Source: Durusdinium trenchii (Eukaryota > Sar > Dinophyceae > Suessiales > Symbiodiniaceae). Taken from it: a DNA stretch of 64,000 nucleotides. Position 1 is the first letter of the stretch; each line of letters starts with the position of its first letter. The notes beneath the pieces are model-generated. The model saw only the letters and a list, made by a program, of their open reading frames with translations. It was not told the origin of the DNA and made no database searches. The stretch is from positions 117,554-181,553 of the forward strand of contig CAXAMN010023751.1 in assembly GCA_963970005.1 (NCBI GenBank). The letters are read 5' to 3'. The translations under genes were made by a program, and so were the position numbers. Positions 54,901-63,408 of this stretch are shown in pieces.

Positions 54901-57787
54901 GTCCCACAATGCATGGTCATCCCTCCAGACCCAGGGTGAACAAACGCTGGAGCAGCATACGCTCCCGCTGGGGCCCGATCTCAGACCGCTGAGAGTTGAA
55001 GAGGATGCAAGAGAGACTGACGATGGGGACGAGAATGATCCTTTCTCCTTGATTCAGACGGTGATACGTGCGCGACTGTTCGACAGCTCCAGGAAGGCAT
55101 CCCTTGTGACTAAGAAACCCTGCCCGGTGCGAGTCTGGCACAGAGAATCATGTGACGGGTTGCGGCCACCAGGAAATCCTACCTGTTGGGCAAATCTCCA
55201 TATGGACCGAATGGATGATTATTTCCACTGGGAAGGAGTTGATGTTGTGGTTGACTTCCCCTTCCTGAGCTTGGCAAGTTTGGAGCAACCGAGAGAAGTT
55301 CCCTTCAAGCTTGCCCTGAGTGACTATGTTGGGGATCCATTTTCTGGATGTGATGTTATCCAACGAGACATCACTGGATCTCAAACGCATGAATATGTAC
55401 AAGAGCACCACTCTGAACCTCACGACCAGCATTTCAGCGATGAGACAGCTGCTCCAGTTGATGTGGCACCATCGATCTCTTTCCCAGACTATGGACCACT
55501 CTTCCATGCCATTTATGCTGACCTGCCTCGTGAGGGGCATATGGGCTTTGACCGTGGCCAGCTGAAGGATTTCTTGGAAGACGAAACATGGCGAGAGCTT
55601 TGTGCCCTGCCTTATTACTGGTCCACATCAGTGGAGAAGTTGGAAATTTACACTGATGGATCCATGGGGGTTGATGAGGGCTCGCTTCCCTCTTGGGCCT
55701 TCATTGTTTTCGGATTCCGGGAGGGAAGGAGATTTGTGCTCACCTTGGATTATGGAGTATGTCCAACTGATCCGATGGAGCCAGGCTGGTATGGGGCCGT
55801 TCAGGCCACTGCCAGAAATGGAGAGATTGGTGCCCAAATCCGTGTTCTTGAGTGGCTCTTAGCATATGCCTTTGATGGGGAGACTTGTATTCTATATGAT
55901 GCCCTTTCTGTTGGAGAGGCTGCTGCTGGGAGAAGCAAGACTCAACTGGATGATCGACCGATGAAAGTGCTGCGAAGCCTTTCATTAGCCTATACTACCT
56001 GGCTGGATTCGCCTTCTGTCCTCACATGGCAGCATGTGAAAAGTCATGCTGGAAATTTTGGAAATGAATGTGTGGACGGACTTGCAAAGCTGGCCTATCG
56101 AATGCAGACCGATCTGGTAGTATGCAATCGACCGGAATATGGACCCTACATTTTTGGGGCAAAGATGGCTATGGAGCATTTTTGGCTTAGCTATCTGCCA
56201 TCAAAGACAAAGCATGATATGCCGCAATGGGCCAATGATGGACTTTGTGTCCGCCATCCATTACCCGTGAGCACTGAAGAAAAGATTCCAAGTTGCCTCG
56301 TGGATACACTGCAACCACGATGTGTGACGAAAGAGAAGGGTGTGCGTCTCCGTGTTGTCACTTATAATGTGAGCACCTTGGGAGCGAAGACCTCTCAGAT
56401 GAAAGTGCAGTATATGCGGGAGCAATTGGAAGCCCATGGATGTGACATTGCGATGTTGCAGGAGACAAGGACTCGAAGTTCGCAGATGGTGCAGTCCAAC
56501 TCACACATCCGCATCACGTCAGCTGCCAAAGAGGGGAAAGGAGGAACTGAGATCTGGTTGCTTCGATACCACCCTCGAAGTGGACACATCCTTTTCGATC
56601 CTAAAACTGTGCAGGTGTACTTTGCTGATCCGGAGATCCTCCTTCTGAGGGCGCATTTCCAAGGCACACCCCTTTTACTCTGTAGTGCGCATGCCCCACA
56701 TACAGGCTGGCATACAGAGGACATTGCTGCTTTCTGGAAACGACTTACGGACCTTGTTTGCCAATATGGTCGCAGTGAGGTGCACTTCATTGGAGGGCTG
56801 GATGCGAATGCACATTTTACATTTGAATGTCCCCCCTATGTTGGCTCATGGGGCTTGGAACAGCGGGGTAACGAGGCGGCAGAGCATTTCCTCCAATTTT
56901 TGAAGGAGACTGCCCTCTTTGCCCCATCCACCTATGAGGAGCTACATGATGGTGAGACTACCACCTGGAGAAGTCCAGCGAATGGCACCAGTTCGAGGTG
57001 TGACTACCTGCTCTTACCGTTGACTTGGAAGGCAGGCTCCCTGCAGACGTTTGCCATGCCGACTTTGGATTCTGGGACCTCAGGAGAGGATCATGTACCT
57101 TTAGGTGGTGACTTCTGGGTCTTTGTGCAGACATGTTTCCGCAAAGGCAAGAACAAGAGTTTCGATCGACAGAAGATTCAAAAAGATACAGGAGGGAAAC
57201 TATCTCTGATCTTTGAGACACCACCATGCATTGACTGGAGTGTTGATGTAGACGTTCATGCAGCCCAGCTGACCAAATGGGTCCAGGACCAGCTTGTTGA
57301 GAATTATCCTGCAACTGGGGTCCGACGAAAGAAGAGTTATATTTCTGACTCGACGTGGGCCTTGAGAATGGAACGCATTGGCTGCAGAAAGGAGCAAACT
57401 GATCGTAAGCATTGGATGGCTGTCCACACTCTGAAATGGGCATGGAAGGGGCTGCGTTCCGACAGACAGGAATATGGAATGAGCAGAGGTTTCTGGGCTC
57501 CATTTTTTCGATTTCTTGCAGACCGCAAGAAGTGTGCGAGACTATCAACCAGAGGTTACAAAGGAGTGGTGTTTGAGTTTGGTCCTAAAGGCCTGCTAAG
57601 TGAGTGGTTTATGGGGACCCCTTTGAACCTCATGTATCAAGATCCTCAAAAACAAGAAACTTCAAACCATTCCCCACCACTCCCCTCTCGTCGACTCCGT
57701 TTCCACCCCGCGGCCACTCCACAGCGTCTCTGGAAGCTGCCATCTCCAAGAAAGGAGAAGCTGAAGGTGTTGCTGGCCAGATTCTGA
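48947..57787 (+). CDS. ORF2: giant modular polyprotein with RNase H and AP-endonuclease domains (2,946 aa)
   Basis: The start is the ATG sharing ATGA with the ORF1 stop. The same frame is open back to 47492, but that part is the ORF1 shadow. Residues about 95-115, 192-210 and 238-258 are hydrophobic. Residues 400-2040 are an array of modules separated by acidic linkers with LMQ-like motifs (Q405, Q687, Q936, Q1171, Q1477, Q1711/Q1741, Q2037). RNase H lies at about 2228-2390 with D2237 (YTDGS), E2293, D2318, H2367 and D2377. The EEP endonuclease lies at about 2465-2725 with N2474, E2506 (LQETR), H2582 (SAHAPH), D2619/N2621 (LDANAH), D2686 and D2715-H2716 (EDH). Both active sites look complete, so RNA removal from hybrids and target nicking are plausible. 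A linker with ISDSTW near 2800 would normally precede a reverse transcriptase, but the frame instead ends in low-complexity Pro/Arg sequence. The domain order RNase H before endonuclease is unusual. Confidence 0.75.
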   Translation: MSTAEVSFFKKGSNSVRDDTATHTIAGCATFQGSSINCTLVADDPEPTLCGDGELIYQSASWFQSGCAHLKKIRVGTATILWFVAGETTFPSESFHDFLRLLVIYVLGAMIVMVCVYEIDEMWQVSRCLWKHLHGRRIRPIPPCAIFTRALLCQAWGVVCNYMILEFEVQAPMEPNVMESSFGFDVLICLCRYQEFLLLLLGLFSVWSGRLDEMLKLPGKAARADRRIPHRKRRLSNRNFVAVLLLCNILSCEGVGLVSRICERDRVALTMGNDETKTQYPFRPYEDFAPVGDPSRFEGCGNTFAENGSEGSSGQGEVSFFQVSDQVCHAPGDCRANSMLIDICPFGAVQSFEPIFGETKETSCLAPVSGDFRCGGNTATPDFYDDSLGATFLPEEIDDHIVLMQRLSADLQRNHFAMACERGMPLRPALELSRRLLTPVWMQEGRDLAFEYFRSSEQGIWQKKILGWKFLDYEQEIGTPFSIQLLPRGLWATQLIGPFEDEDVLTVHFVVVTPQPMMMHHADHHRGPHDVVVIALEQEAYASDRLPLVVQHDIDGILVQTAVKCPIACTPILVCELLQLDARCQDPSEVSVYFRNGNVERTFVQDERIGLPMGAYVQLSTTIRSDRCADVVIFQHPLREHQTMILPGDAPQDDDFRGQTHEGISLARGTSGRREEEEEEETSVLMQVGPPEPDLVVRYIESLGAHVQAVEIAAWFHPQDYVGRTANLVRRAHFYAGLPGGPFVRGMWAQALDNGLGYVYPVRPMPETAGTMAPHFIVANFEGENLIPTLVRFFDDGGGMNTFTFVFTVREWPTMLEVFDLVVPGHGCVWDSDCALVMGPYEHERVYTWNMRVGLYEGAYLRLHEAARQIPAYVLNSDGGSTCDGSSTISDVASDTESDEATAQSTVSSPNAPDEGDDDDSSVMFESLRSSISLMQYEWEFEMAQDEADFLEGVRALPGAPLGAGRYPEMLHLQTQLRYETDIVQSYLRRYALVHEMSTFTVHVWLVEYEIAAFARVVPIAATRSMTESMQRELQQGGGSDSFWITAADPMPLPLSLRICPLDLVVLSTRQKTAEQRIYVIDILFRSMPRRVAMIYQQDERLQDLVRRAGLQEACMPTRHRCILAKTLASGVKVWQLQEIVDELHGTSFELRFEASRESVFCMLEETAMMQVSSTSAIQDHSAERPSFHLSNDRDNTATLYDPFLRPLQEDRRASDSVSFFHSAIHKRSGRLEESSRDDDRADLRHTVRRHVRRRHDMLRVGRLTTFEGFSYMADEAIAYKGSRGRWPNVVICGLVHDVIGYWELTLDDEFSFSLEELRFKLRDFIEPPIRPRESISFAAVKPLPTTLEQQGEDDLYVLVGANLLPSDRLVLIALWDFRQEAVVGLHPMILGATMLRDTLLQQLGLAERCGLAFIDCLVTYETHELPRMMPWRPIQGMKIVVEVHLRRCNSFATWLGIFAGEGGREESDDDVHMLMQTPKAAAGRSSSIAGLGRLTFLEHRVRLQYDRIYELLALRQDPNGLTPVEGSLTSFWLLPGLEKTAQMMDKKLLLHVVVPDWNQWVENSWEQKPDEPQLYLIRQHVPSAGREGVISHVIGTSQNDRSNGLQTVLVDLTYSNIRRRGVLRYHLLATVAELVVLFVGGPIRIHHGIVEDFELHWHDGTTVHIFRGMEIVAIPNAVFVYIVPRGKPLPQICPEEQFSLDSEGELILMQMVSQLELFRPMGNPEDPLPMDETDEISCMQRNAQTSGEMAGDTDLPESLQSAVSFTADPSHALSSDGELPATIPRPGTTLLDAIGRAKHFLADYERVLPPDRDELLVQLLIESYGSTRVCAAYCPRNFLQESVPYWRFQQWCCDNAFLLEESSAVCPVQLELYQNMPALIVARFLARGLVPMVVQVVSPNPMTPAFFLVFLANARETAARLIGRVQAQIQLPPFELRHNGRRVRWFDVLEMVPGGVMRLRIFDTLELQDPSLSTEASGPTVTLQSHNAWSSLQTQGEQTLEQHTLPLGPDLRPLRVEEDARETDDGDENDPFSLIQTVIRARLFDSSRKASLVTKKPCPVRVWHRESCDGLRPPGNPTCWANLHMDRMDDYFHWEGVDVVVDFPFLSLASLEQPREVPFKLALSDYVGDPFSGCDVIQRDITGSQTHEYVQEHHSEPHDQHFSDETAAPVDVAPSISFPDYGPLFHAIYADLPREGHMGFDRGQLKDFLEDETWRELCALPYYWSTSVEKLEIYTDGSMGVDEGSLPSWAFIVFGFREGRRFVLTLDYGVCPTDPMEPGWYGAVQATARNGEIGAQIRVLEWLLAYAFDGETCILYDALSVGEAAAGRSKTQLDDRPMKVLRSLSLAYTTWLDSPSVLTWQHVKSHAGNFGNECVDGLAKLAYRMQTDLVVCNRPEYGPYIFGAKMAMEHFWLSYLPSKTKHDMPQWANDGLCVRHPLPVSTEEKIPSCLVDTLQPRCVTKEKGVRLRVVTYNVSTLGAKTSQMKVQYMREQLEAHGCDIAMLQETRTRSSQMVQSNSHIRITSAAKEGKGGTEIWLLRYHPRSGHILFDPKTVQVYFADPEILLLRAHFQGTPLLLCSAHAPHTGWHTEDIAAFWKRLTDLVCQYGRSEVHFIGGLDANAHFTFECPPYVGSWGLEQRGNEAAEHFLQFLKETALFAPSTYEELHDGETTTWRSPANGTSSRCDYLLLPLTWKAGSLQTFAMPTLDSGTSGEDHVPLGGDFWVFVQTCFRKGKNKSFDRQKIQKDTGGKLSLIFETPPCIDWSVDVDVHAAQLTKWVQDQLVENYPATGVRRKKSYISDSTWALRMERIGCRKEQTDRKHWMAVHTLKWAWKGLRSDRQEYGMSRGFWAPFFRFLADRKKCARLSTRGYKGVVFEFGPKGLLSEWFMGTPLNLMYQDPQKQETSNHSPPLPSRRLRFHPAATPQRLWKLPSPRKEKLKVLLARF
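55620..56120 (+). other. RNase HI domain within ORF2
   Basis: YTDGS gives the first Asp. ARNGEIGAQIRVLEWLL supplies the Glu on a helix. ILYDAL supplies the second Asp. HVKSHAGNFGNECVDGLAKL supplies the late His and Asp. The spacing fits the RNase HI fold. Confidence 0.8.
56340..57125 (+). other. AP-endonuclease-like (EEP) domain within ORF2
   Basis: The ordered motifs TYNVS, AMLQETRT, CSAHAPHTG, GGLDANAHF, SRCDYLLLP and GEDHVPL match the endonuclease/exonuclease/phosphatase fold used by APE-type LINEs for target nicking. Confidence 0.8.
57600..57605 (+). other. Possible 5' splice site at the end of element similarity
   Basis: CTAA/GTGAGT lies at the point where the ORF2 sequence stops looking like retroelement protein (after GPKGLL). 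It could be chance, the start of an intron in the element transcript, or a recombination point. Confidence 0.3.
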
Positions 57788-57856
57788 AACATACTCTTAA
57801 ATTTATACTCGCATATGTATATGCCACAGCTGTGACAACACAACTCAAGGTATTTA
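57788..57856. other. Short tail-to-tail intergenic gap
   Basis: Sixty-nine bases separate the ORF2 stop (plus) from the minus-strand gene's stop. No polyadenylation signal or terminator is evident. Confidence 0.6.
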
Positions 57857-60800
57857 TCAACCCTTCAACTGTCGCAGCCAGCGCACACAGATGTAGGCAC
57901 TATACCTTTCCAGTACTTGTGCACCCATCCTTTGTGGGCTGGAAAGCATCGCTAATTTTTTGATCTTTCCAACATAGTCCTCGTCCTGGTATGTTGATTG
58001 GACCAGAGGGTTCCAAAATGGAGCCACTTCGTAGACTAGATGATCGATCCTGAGTTCAGTGTGGGCACAGTTTGTTGACACCAATCACCAACATATATGA
58101 TCAACCCACTTGCAAAAGAGGATCTTGTGAAGTTTTGGACGTACTTTCCACAGCAATTGCTCGTCTTGAATAGCTTTGCCCGCAAGAACTTAGGGTAATG
58201 AACAGAGACATCACATCATGCATGGTTGCATGTATGTCGCACACTTGAATGAACCAGAACACCAGCGCATACCAAGACACAGCTATGGGCAGATTTGAAA
58301 AGGTAGCACGACGATTGCAACTTGCTCAGGTTTGCAGGTGATAAATGGCCCCATGGATTGTTGGACTTTTGCAAGGCCGCCCTCATTGCCACAAGGTTGA
58401 CAAACAGAGCCGCACGCATCCTCAGTGTCGAGTTCGAGCACAACTCTACGACTCTACTGTCAGAAACACCACTCAGCTCACAAGTGAACACATTGCCCAA
58501 GAAACGCCGCGTGGTCATCATTTGGGTAGCTCTGGGCAATTGAAAGGCAAACTCCCTTCATGAACCTGCATAGGATCACCCCTTCCTTGGAAACCCACAG
58601 GATTCCCAATTTCAATCGTGAAAGCATCCTGCAGATTTAGTGCACCAAGCGGCTGAGGCATTAAAATGCTTTTGTGCAAGCGTGGGATAGCTTCTACGAA
58701 CTCCTCCAGGGTAAAGATGTTTCCTGGAGAGGGCAAGTCTTAGAAGAACAAACATTTCCTCAAAAACATGCAACACGTACTGCAGAAGAAAATAGTTAAC
58801 ATATGAGCTGCAACACTTCATTTCTGGACAAGGATCTCACTGAACACCAATCCCCGATTGACAACTTTGTGAGATCTGCAGATCTTTGTAAAATCACTGT
58901 AGGCCTTTTGGAGACGTTCATCAACATTTTCTCCACTCCATACTAAATCAGATCGAGTGATCTCCACAAGAGCCTGAATGACCGTCCGAGCCCAAAGTGG
59001 ACTCCAAAGAAAAAAACAAACACACAAACCAGGTTCAAGACATGGCCAGGCCAGGAAACACACGCACAGCATTCAGGTGCCACTGTCAAATCTACTACGT
59101 GTAACCAGTCGTTTGCCAGTAGCTCAACAGACCACCCTGGCATTCTGATCCATGGGTTCATGTGGCAGCTCTGCTCTATGAAGGTCGATGTATCCACCAT
59201 TGTGGATCGATGTCCAGCATGGGGTCCATACAGAGTGTAAGAGTTAGGACCCTGCGATTCAGCTTGGCATCGAAAACAAACTAATTTGGAATTCCAAGAG
59301 CTCGTCGTTCGATATACTTTCTGGATGTACTTCTCATCTCCCTTATGCATACAAACAACTCCTCTGTATTTTCCACATATTGCCCCTTGCCGTCCTTGCT
59401 CATGGGGTTGATATGGCCGTCCCCACGGATCAATATCCAAAAACTTGCCAAGGGAGAGCTCGACAAGGGACCACGCGAAGTAGCAGTCGAGTTGGTCAAT
59501 GGTTTGACTGGTGGTCCTTGAATTGTCCAAACAGTAGACCAATAGCTTGCAATCAAAAGGGGATCCGTCCATCAGCATGCTAGATACCGTGGCAATCATA
59601 AAGGATCTTCTGCGATACGCTTCCGCATCATCACCATGGATACACAGTGGGATAGTCCATTGAAGTTCCGACTCCTTAGGTTTGAAAAGTGGTTTCTTGC
59701 AAACATGTTGCGACAAACACTATGCTAAACACTATGCCAAACACTCTGCTATATATTTGCGACCCATATACGTTTGCTGACCCATGTTTGTGACAGAGTC
59801 TCCGGTAGAGATGCTAGGACAGGATGTTCTTTGAAAAATTTTGTATCCTTCATCGAATCCCAGAAGCGTTCCAAGGCCTGAGTGCCAGTAACATAAGTCC
59901 AGTACCTTAACAAACACGCTCAATTTGAACACTGCATGTTAGCCAGGAAACACCAGGTGGTCCAAGCAATCGTTGCTTGAACAGCTCCTCACTGTAATCA
60001 TACATCGATCGAAACCTGAAATGCAACGTATGAACAACAAACATGGTGCACTCAAGACAAAACATTTCATGAAACCAGTCTGTGGCACATGTCACTTGGG
60101 AGAAACATCTCCCACTTGTCCAAGAAGTAGGGTTGGTCACGCCCAGGATCAAAAACAACTACTTCGATCCTCAGGGTGATGGACCTATGACATAGGTACT
60201 GAACTGTTCAATTGCACAATATCAGCACCAAGTATCGAGGTTGGCCGTGGAAGCATCTTTCTCCATTTCTGTTTACGCAGCCACCGCCAAAAGTGTGTTG
60301 ACCTCAGCGCTCGATCATCATCTAGGGCCACCAAATCTCGAAGGTTTTTCCTTACTATCTCGAAGGTTGGATCTATAGATGTTAATGGAACATGGAGCAA
60401 CAATGACTATGCATTATATACCAAGAAACGGCAAATATCTCCCAGGAATTCTCTGCCGCAAAGACTTGAACAACTTCAGTAGCGTCTCTACACTTACCTG
60501 CCCAGAGTCATATGCAGCATTAACACTGCCTGTGTCATTGTGTGTCCAAATCACCCACCACAATGCCAAGTGGCACTTCGTGTAATCTCCAGGAATTCCT
60601 CCACAAGGTCCATGTTTCCCCATGCCACCACTGAGGCAGCTAGTGAATTAAGGTTGGCGCGACTGCAACACTATGTAACAAGGATGGGTCTTCGTATGTG
60701 TTCTACACACAACGTGCATGTGCTGCAAATGCTGAGTGCTGGAAACCTATGACTCAAAGAACTGTAGCACAATTATGCACAGTTGCCACTCGAAAACATT

Positions 60801-63398
60801 GGAAACAGTGAGTCGCTGATGAGAAATGCACTGCATGCATGCAATGTTTGTTCATTCCATCACATCGCATACATACTTCAAGTCTTTGTGACACATATTG
60901 TGCATGATCCATAAGATTTTCTCCCAGACTCGACCTGTGGCAAGTGTTGCTGAGCAACCTTCAACCACATGGCAGGTGCTCCAAAGAACAAAGATCCTAA
61001 AGATTGCACGGAAGCCCAGCCCTGGGTTTGAAGAAACCAGTGAACAGTTTTGGAGGTGGTTGGTATCAGTAGGTCAGTGGGCTGCCTGCATGGCCTCAAA
61101 TTACACAATCCGCCACCTTGGAAAAACGCTGGTAGCGTTTCAAACTGGATGGAGGATTTTCCTGCCTGACCAGTCATGGCAAACCATCCCCAAAGATTCA
61201 TGGGGCAGGTAAAATTGCGATGTCCTTCGAACACGACCGAGTTTTGGTCAAAAAGGTCCGACATGGTACATTAGTCAATGAACTCAGCCTAGAGTATTGA
61301 AGGAGAGGATGGCTACCAGCACACTTTCGATATGGATCGATGGGTGCACATGCTACAACTGTTGGTTTTGATTTTGGTTTAGCTATTTCAGTTTGTTGTA
61401 TCGGCACCATCTCCCCCAAATCATCAATCTGATTCATCAGCTGAAGACACTGCCTCGGCCTCGGCTTTGGCCGCTTTCTTTTTAGCGGTCGGTGCCTTGG
61501 CAGAAGCGATCCGTTTGCGACCATCCTTCACGTCATTCTCCGCATCCTTGATGGATGCCTTGACCTTATTCACAAAGATATTGGTCTCCTGCGACGTGTC
61601 ACGTTGAAGGTCCCAAGATGTCCCAAGTCCCAGCCTTAAAAACAATGGGTTGGCCCAGTGAGTTGATTCGATTCGATAATCTATAGAAAGATGGGTCCTC
61701 AGGATTGATCGAAGACATTGGCCGTGCAAGCCTGTCATCTGCAAGGGCCAACTGTTCTTTGACCACCGGAAAGTGGCCCCGAAGGCAATCAGCCTTAGTT
61801 CAACAAGGTTACATGGCCGGCGTGGCCAGGGTCGAAGGATAGAATTCAAAGTTCAAAACATGCACCACTCTCCTCTATAAGGTGGGAACTAAAGTGGGAT
61901 GCCAAGAAACAAGCTCTGCAGAATTTCTGACCTTCAAGGTATTGAACTCTGCAAGGATCACAGGAATACTCTCAAATATGCTCTTCAACCTTGGGCGGCA
62001 CAAGGCCTTTGACCCCAGAAGTACCATTATACATGTCACATTTGAGTGCAACAATGTACAGTAAGAGATTCAGGTTAGGAGCTTCCGCTGCAAAGTTTTG
62101 AGTTCAAACACCGAAATTTGTTCAGGAGATTTCTCCTTCGGGGGCTTCTTGCTCTTTATCTGACCTGTCTGTAGGTCCATGAACGTAGGCGATTGAATCT
62201 GACCCAATTGCTTGGCCAGCAATTGTTTGGCACCGCTGTCCCTGACACGTCCAGACAGGGAGACCTCAGGTTTTCTAGGAAACAAAAGATGCTTGATCAT
62301 AGTGGGCCCATGGTTTGGCTGGAAGTAAAAACATGTTGACACAAAGGAATCCACTGAACCTGTGATCAAGCACATTGATCAAAGAACCTGCTGGAATCAA
62401 AGAACTGCTAGTACATTTATCGAACACTTCACACCAAGAATCTCCATTTTCTGTTCGGCTGCCCTTCGAAGAATCCTCAATTACCTCCTTGAGAACCTTC
62501 ACCATGCGTGCTTTGGCGACATTTGGTGCCTGCAGCGGAGGTGGAAAACAGCCGAAGCTCACCAACAGTCAGCAAAGACCTGTCCCAGGCCTGTGGATGT
62601 GGCGTGAGGCGTTGCCCTTAGATGACCAGGTGACACACCAACCAGGGAAATTGCCACGGGTTGGTCTTTGGCCCTGAGAAGTGGGATAACACATGCACCC
62701 CTGTTCCAATCAAAAAGAGCCAAGTCTCCCTTGCACAAAGCAGCGATGAATTCCTGCGCTTGCTTGCCCTTTCCATAGATCTTCTCGAGTTGGAAGAGGG
62801 TCACCTCATAACAATGGTAGGTTGTTTTTAGTCCCTGAGTGAGTGGATAATGATGCACCCCAAACCTCCATTAAGCATCCATTTCTGACTGCTCGAAAAC
62901 GATCGTATATGTACCAGCAATACGATGGATGGCAATATATGACAACTAAGGTTTGTGCAGTAACATAGCGGTCCGTGCGTAGGCTTTCACACCAAGTGTG
63001 GTAGCGCTCTTCGACATGGATGTTGTCGAGCGCGGGGTTGAGCATCCAGGTTTTGAGCATCTGGAACCTAACTTGTTCTTGAAAAAACAAATTCAAAATC
63101 TAGAGTTGCGCCTGGTGAGCACACAGATTTTCCCATGTTTCCCCCAACTGTTGATAGATGATCCAAGCAACCGCTCAGCATCTGGACAAAGGTTGAACTT
63201 TGCCAGGAGGGCTGGACTCGCCTCCTTGTAGATGGCGCGTCTCATTGCCGCATACTGTCGTTTCCTTTCATCAGGAGCCATATCGCTCGGCTTGCTCATC
63301 TCTGATATAGCCTTTTTGGCTTCCTCATCAAACTCCTTTACGCGAACACCTTTTGATTTCTTTTTAGGAGCTTCTGATGACTCTGCTGGCGTCATGTC
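57857..63398 (-). CDS. Multi-exon gene of an uncharacterised dinoflagellate-type family
   Basis: Exons by eye, 5' to 3': 63172-63398, 62965-63067, about 62730-62804, 62485-62529, about 62090-62270, about 61424-61590, blocks near 60.9, 60.5, 60.2-60.4 and 60.0 kb, 59782-59877, 59060-59695, 58866-58973, about 58.6-58.7, about 58.2-58.5, and 57857-58020. Junctions 63172/63067, 62965/62804, 59782/59695 and 59060/58973 agree in phase. Landmarks are FNLCPDAERFQMLKTWML, LFQLEKIYGKGKQAQEFI, IPLCIHGDDAEAYRRRSF, ANDWLHVVDLT and STYQDEDYVGKIKKLAM. I associate such blocks with a large uncharacterised family in Symbiodiniaceae. The HGDD region recalls tnp2/KDZ-type transposases, but catalytic residues are not established. 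A natural stop at 61424 (SSADESD) means this may be two genes. Confidence 0.65.
59060..59695 (-). CDS. Largest exon of the minus-strand gene (HGDD exon)
   Basis: The exon follows the acceptor AACATGTTTGCAAG and has 212 codons in phase 0. It begins KPLFKPKESELQWTIPL, then CIHGDDAEAYRRRSF, LLVYCLDNSRTTSQTIDQLD, YFAWSLVELSLGKFLDIDPW, a Gly-rich loop, KGDEKYIQKVYRTTSSWNSK with a nearby VCFRCQ, and ends ANDWLHVVDLTVAPECCAC. The junction to 58973 restores a continuous CALVEIT sequence. It may be an RNase H-like core domain, but this is inference. Confidence 0.7.
62485..62529 (-). CDS. 45-nt micro-exon of the minus-strand gene
   Basis: The exon APNVAKARMVKVLKE lies between CGCTGCAG and GTAATT and is exactly 15 codons, phase 0. 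Confidence 0.45.
63172..63398 (-). CDS. Upstream exon of the minus-strand gene
   Basis: After CACCCAG the frame reads DMTPAESSEAPKKKSKGVRV, KEFDEEAKKAISEMSKPSDM, a basic helix (APDERKRQYAAMRRAIYKEA) and SPALLAKFNLCPDAE. The donor GTTGCT splits an Arg codon, which the exon at 63067 completes before FQMLKTWML. Confidence 0.6.
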
Positions 63399-63408
63399 CT
63401 GGGTGACA

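Larger units (their letters stand above)
47448..57787 (+). mobile_element. LINE-like retroelement, two ORFs, reverse transcriptase missing
   Basis: The span covers ORF1 and ORF2, which overlap by four bases. The retroelement call rests on the combination of a basic coiled-coil ORF1, an RNase HI domain with all four acidic/His residues, and an AP-endonuclease-like EEP domain followed by the ISDSTW-type linker often seen just before a LINE reverse transcriptase. No reverse transcriptase follows, and no poly-A tail or target-site duplication is seen. The 5' limit is given as the base after the last in-frame stop before ORF1 and the 3' limit as the ORF2 stop. The true boundaries are unknown. It lies tail-to-tail with a minus-strand gene whose stop is at 57857. 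Confidence 0.7.

Noticed and set aside
57620-57860. Reverse transcriptase continuation of ORF2
   Set aside because: The remaining codons are Pro/Arg/His-rich with no RT motif, and no FADD/YADD-type motif was seen downstream on the plus strand.
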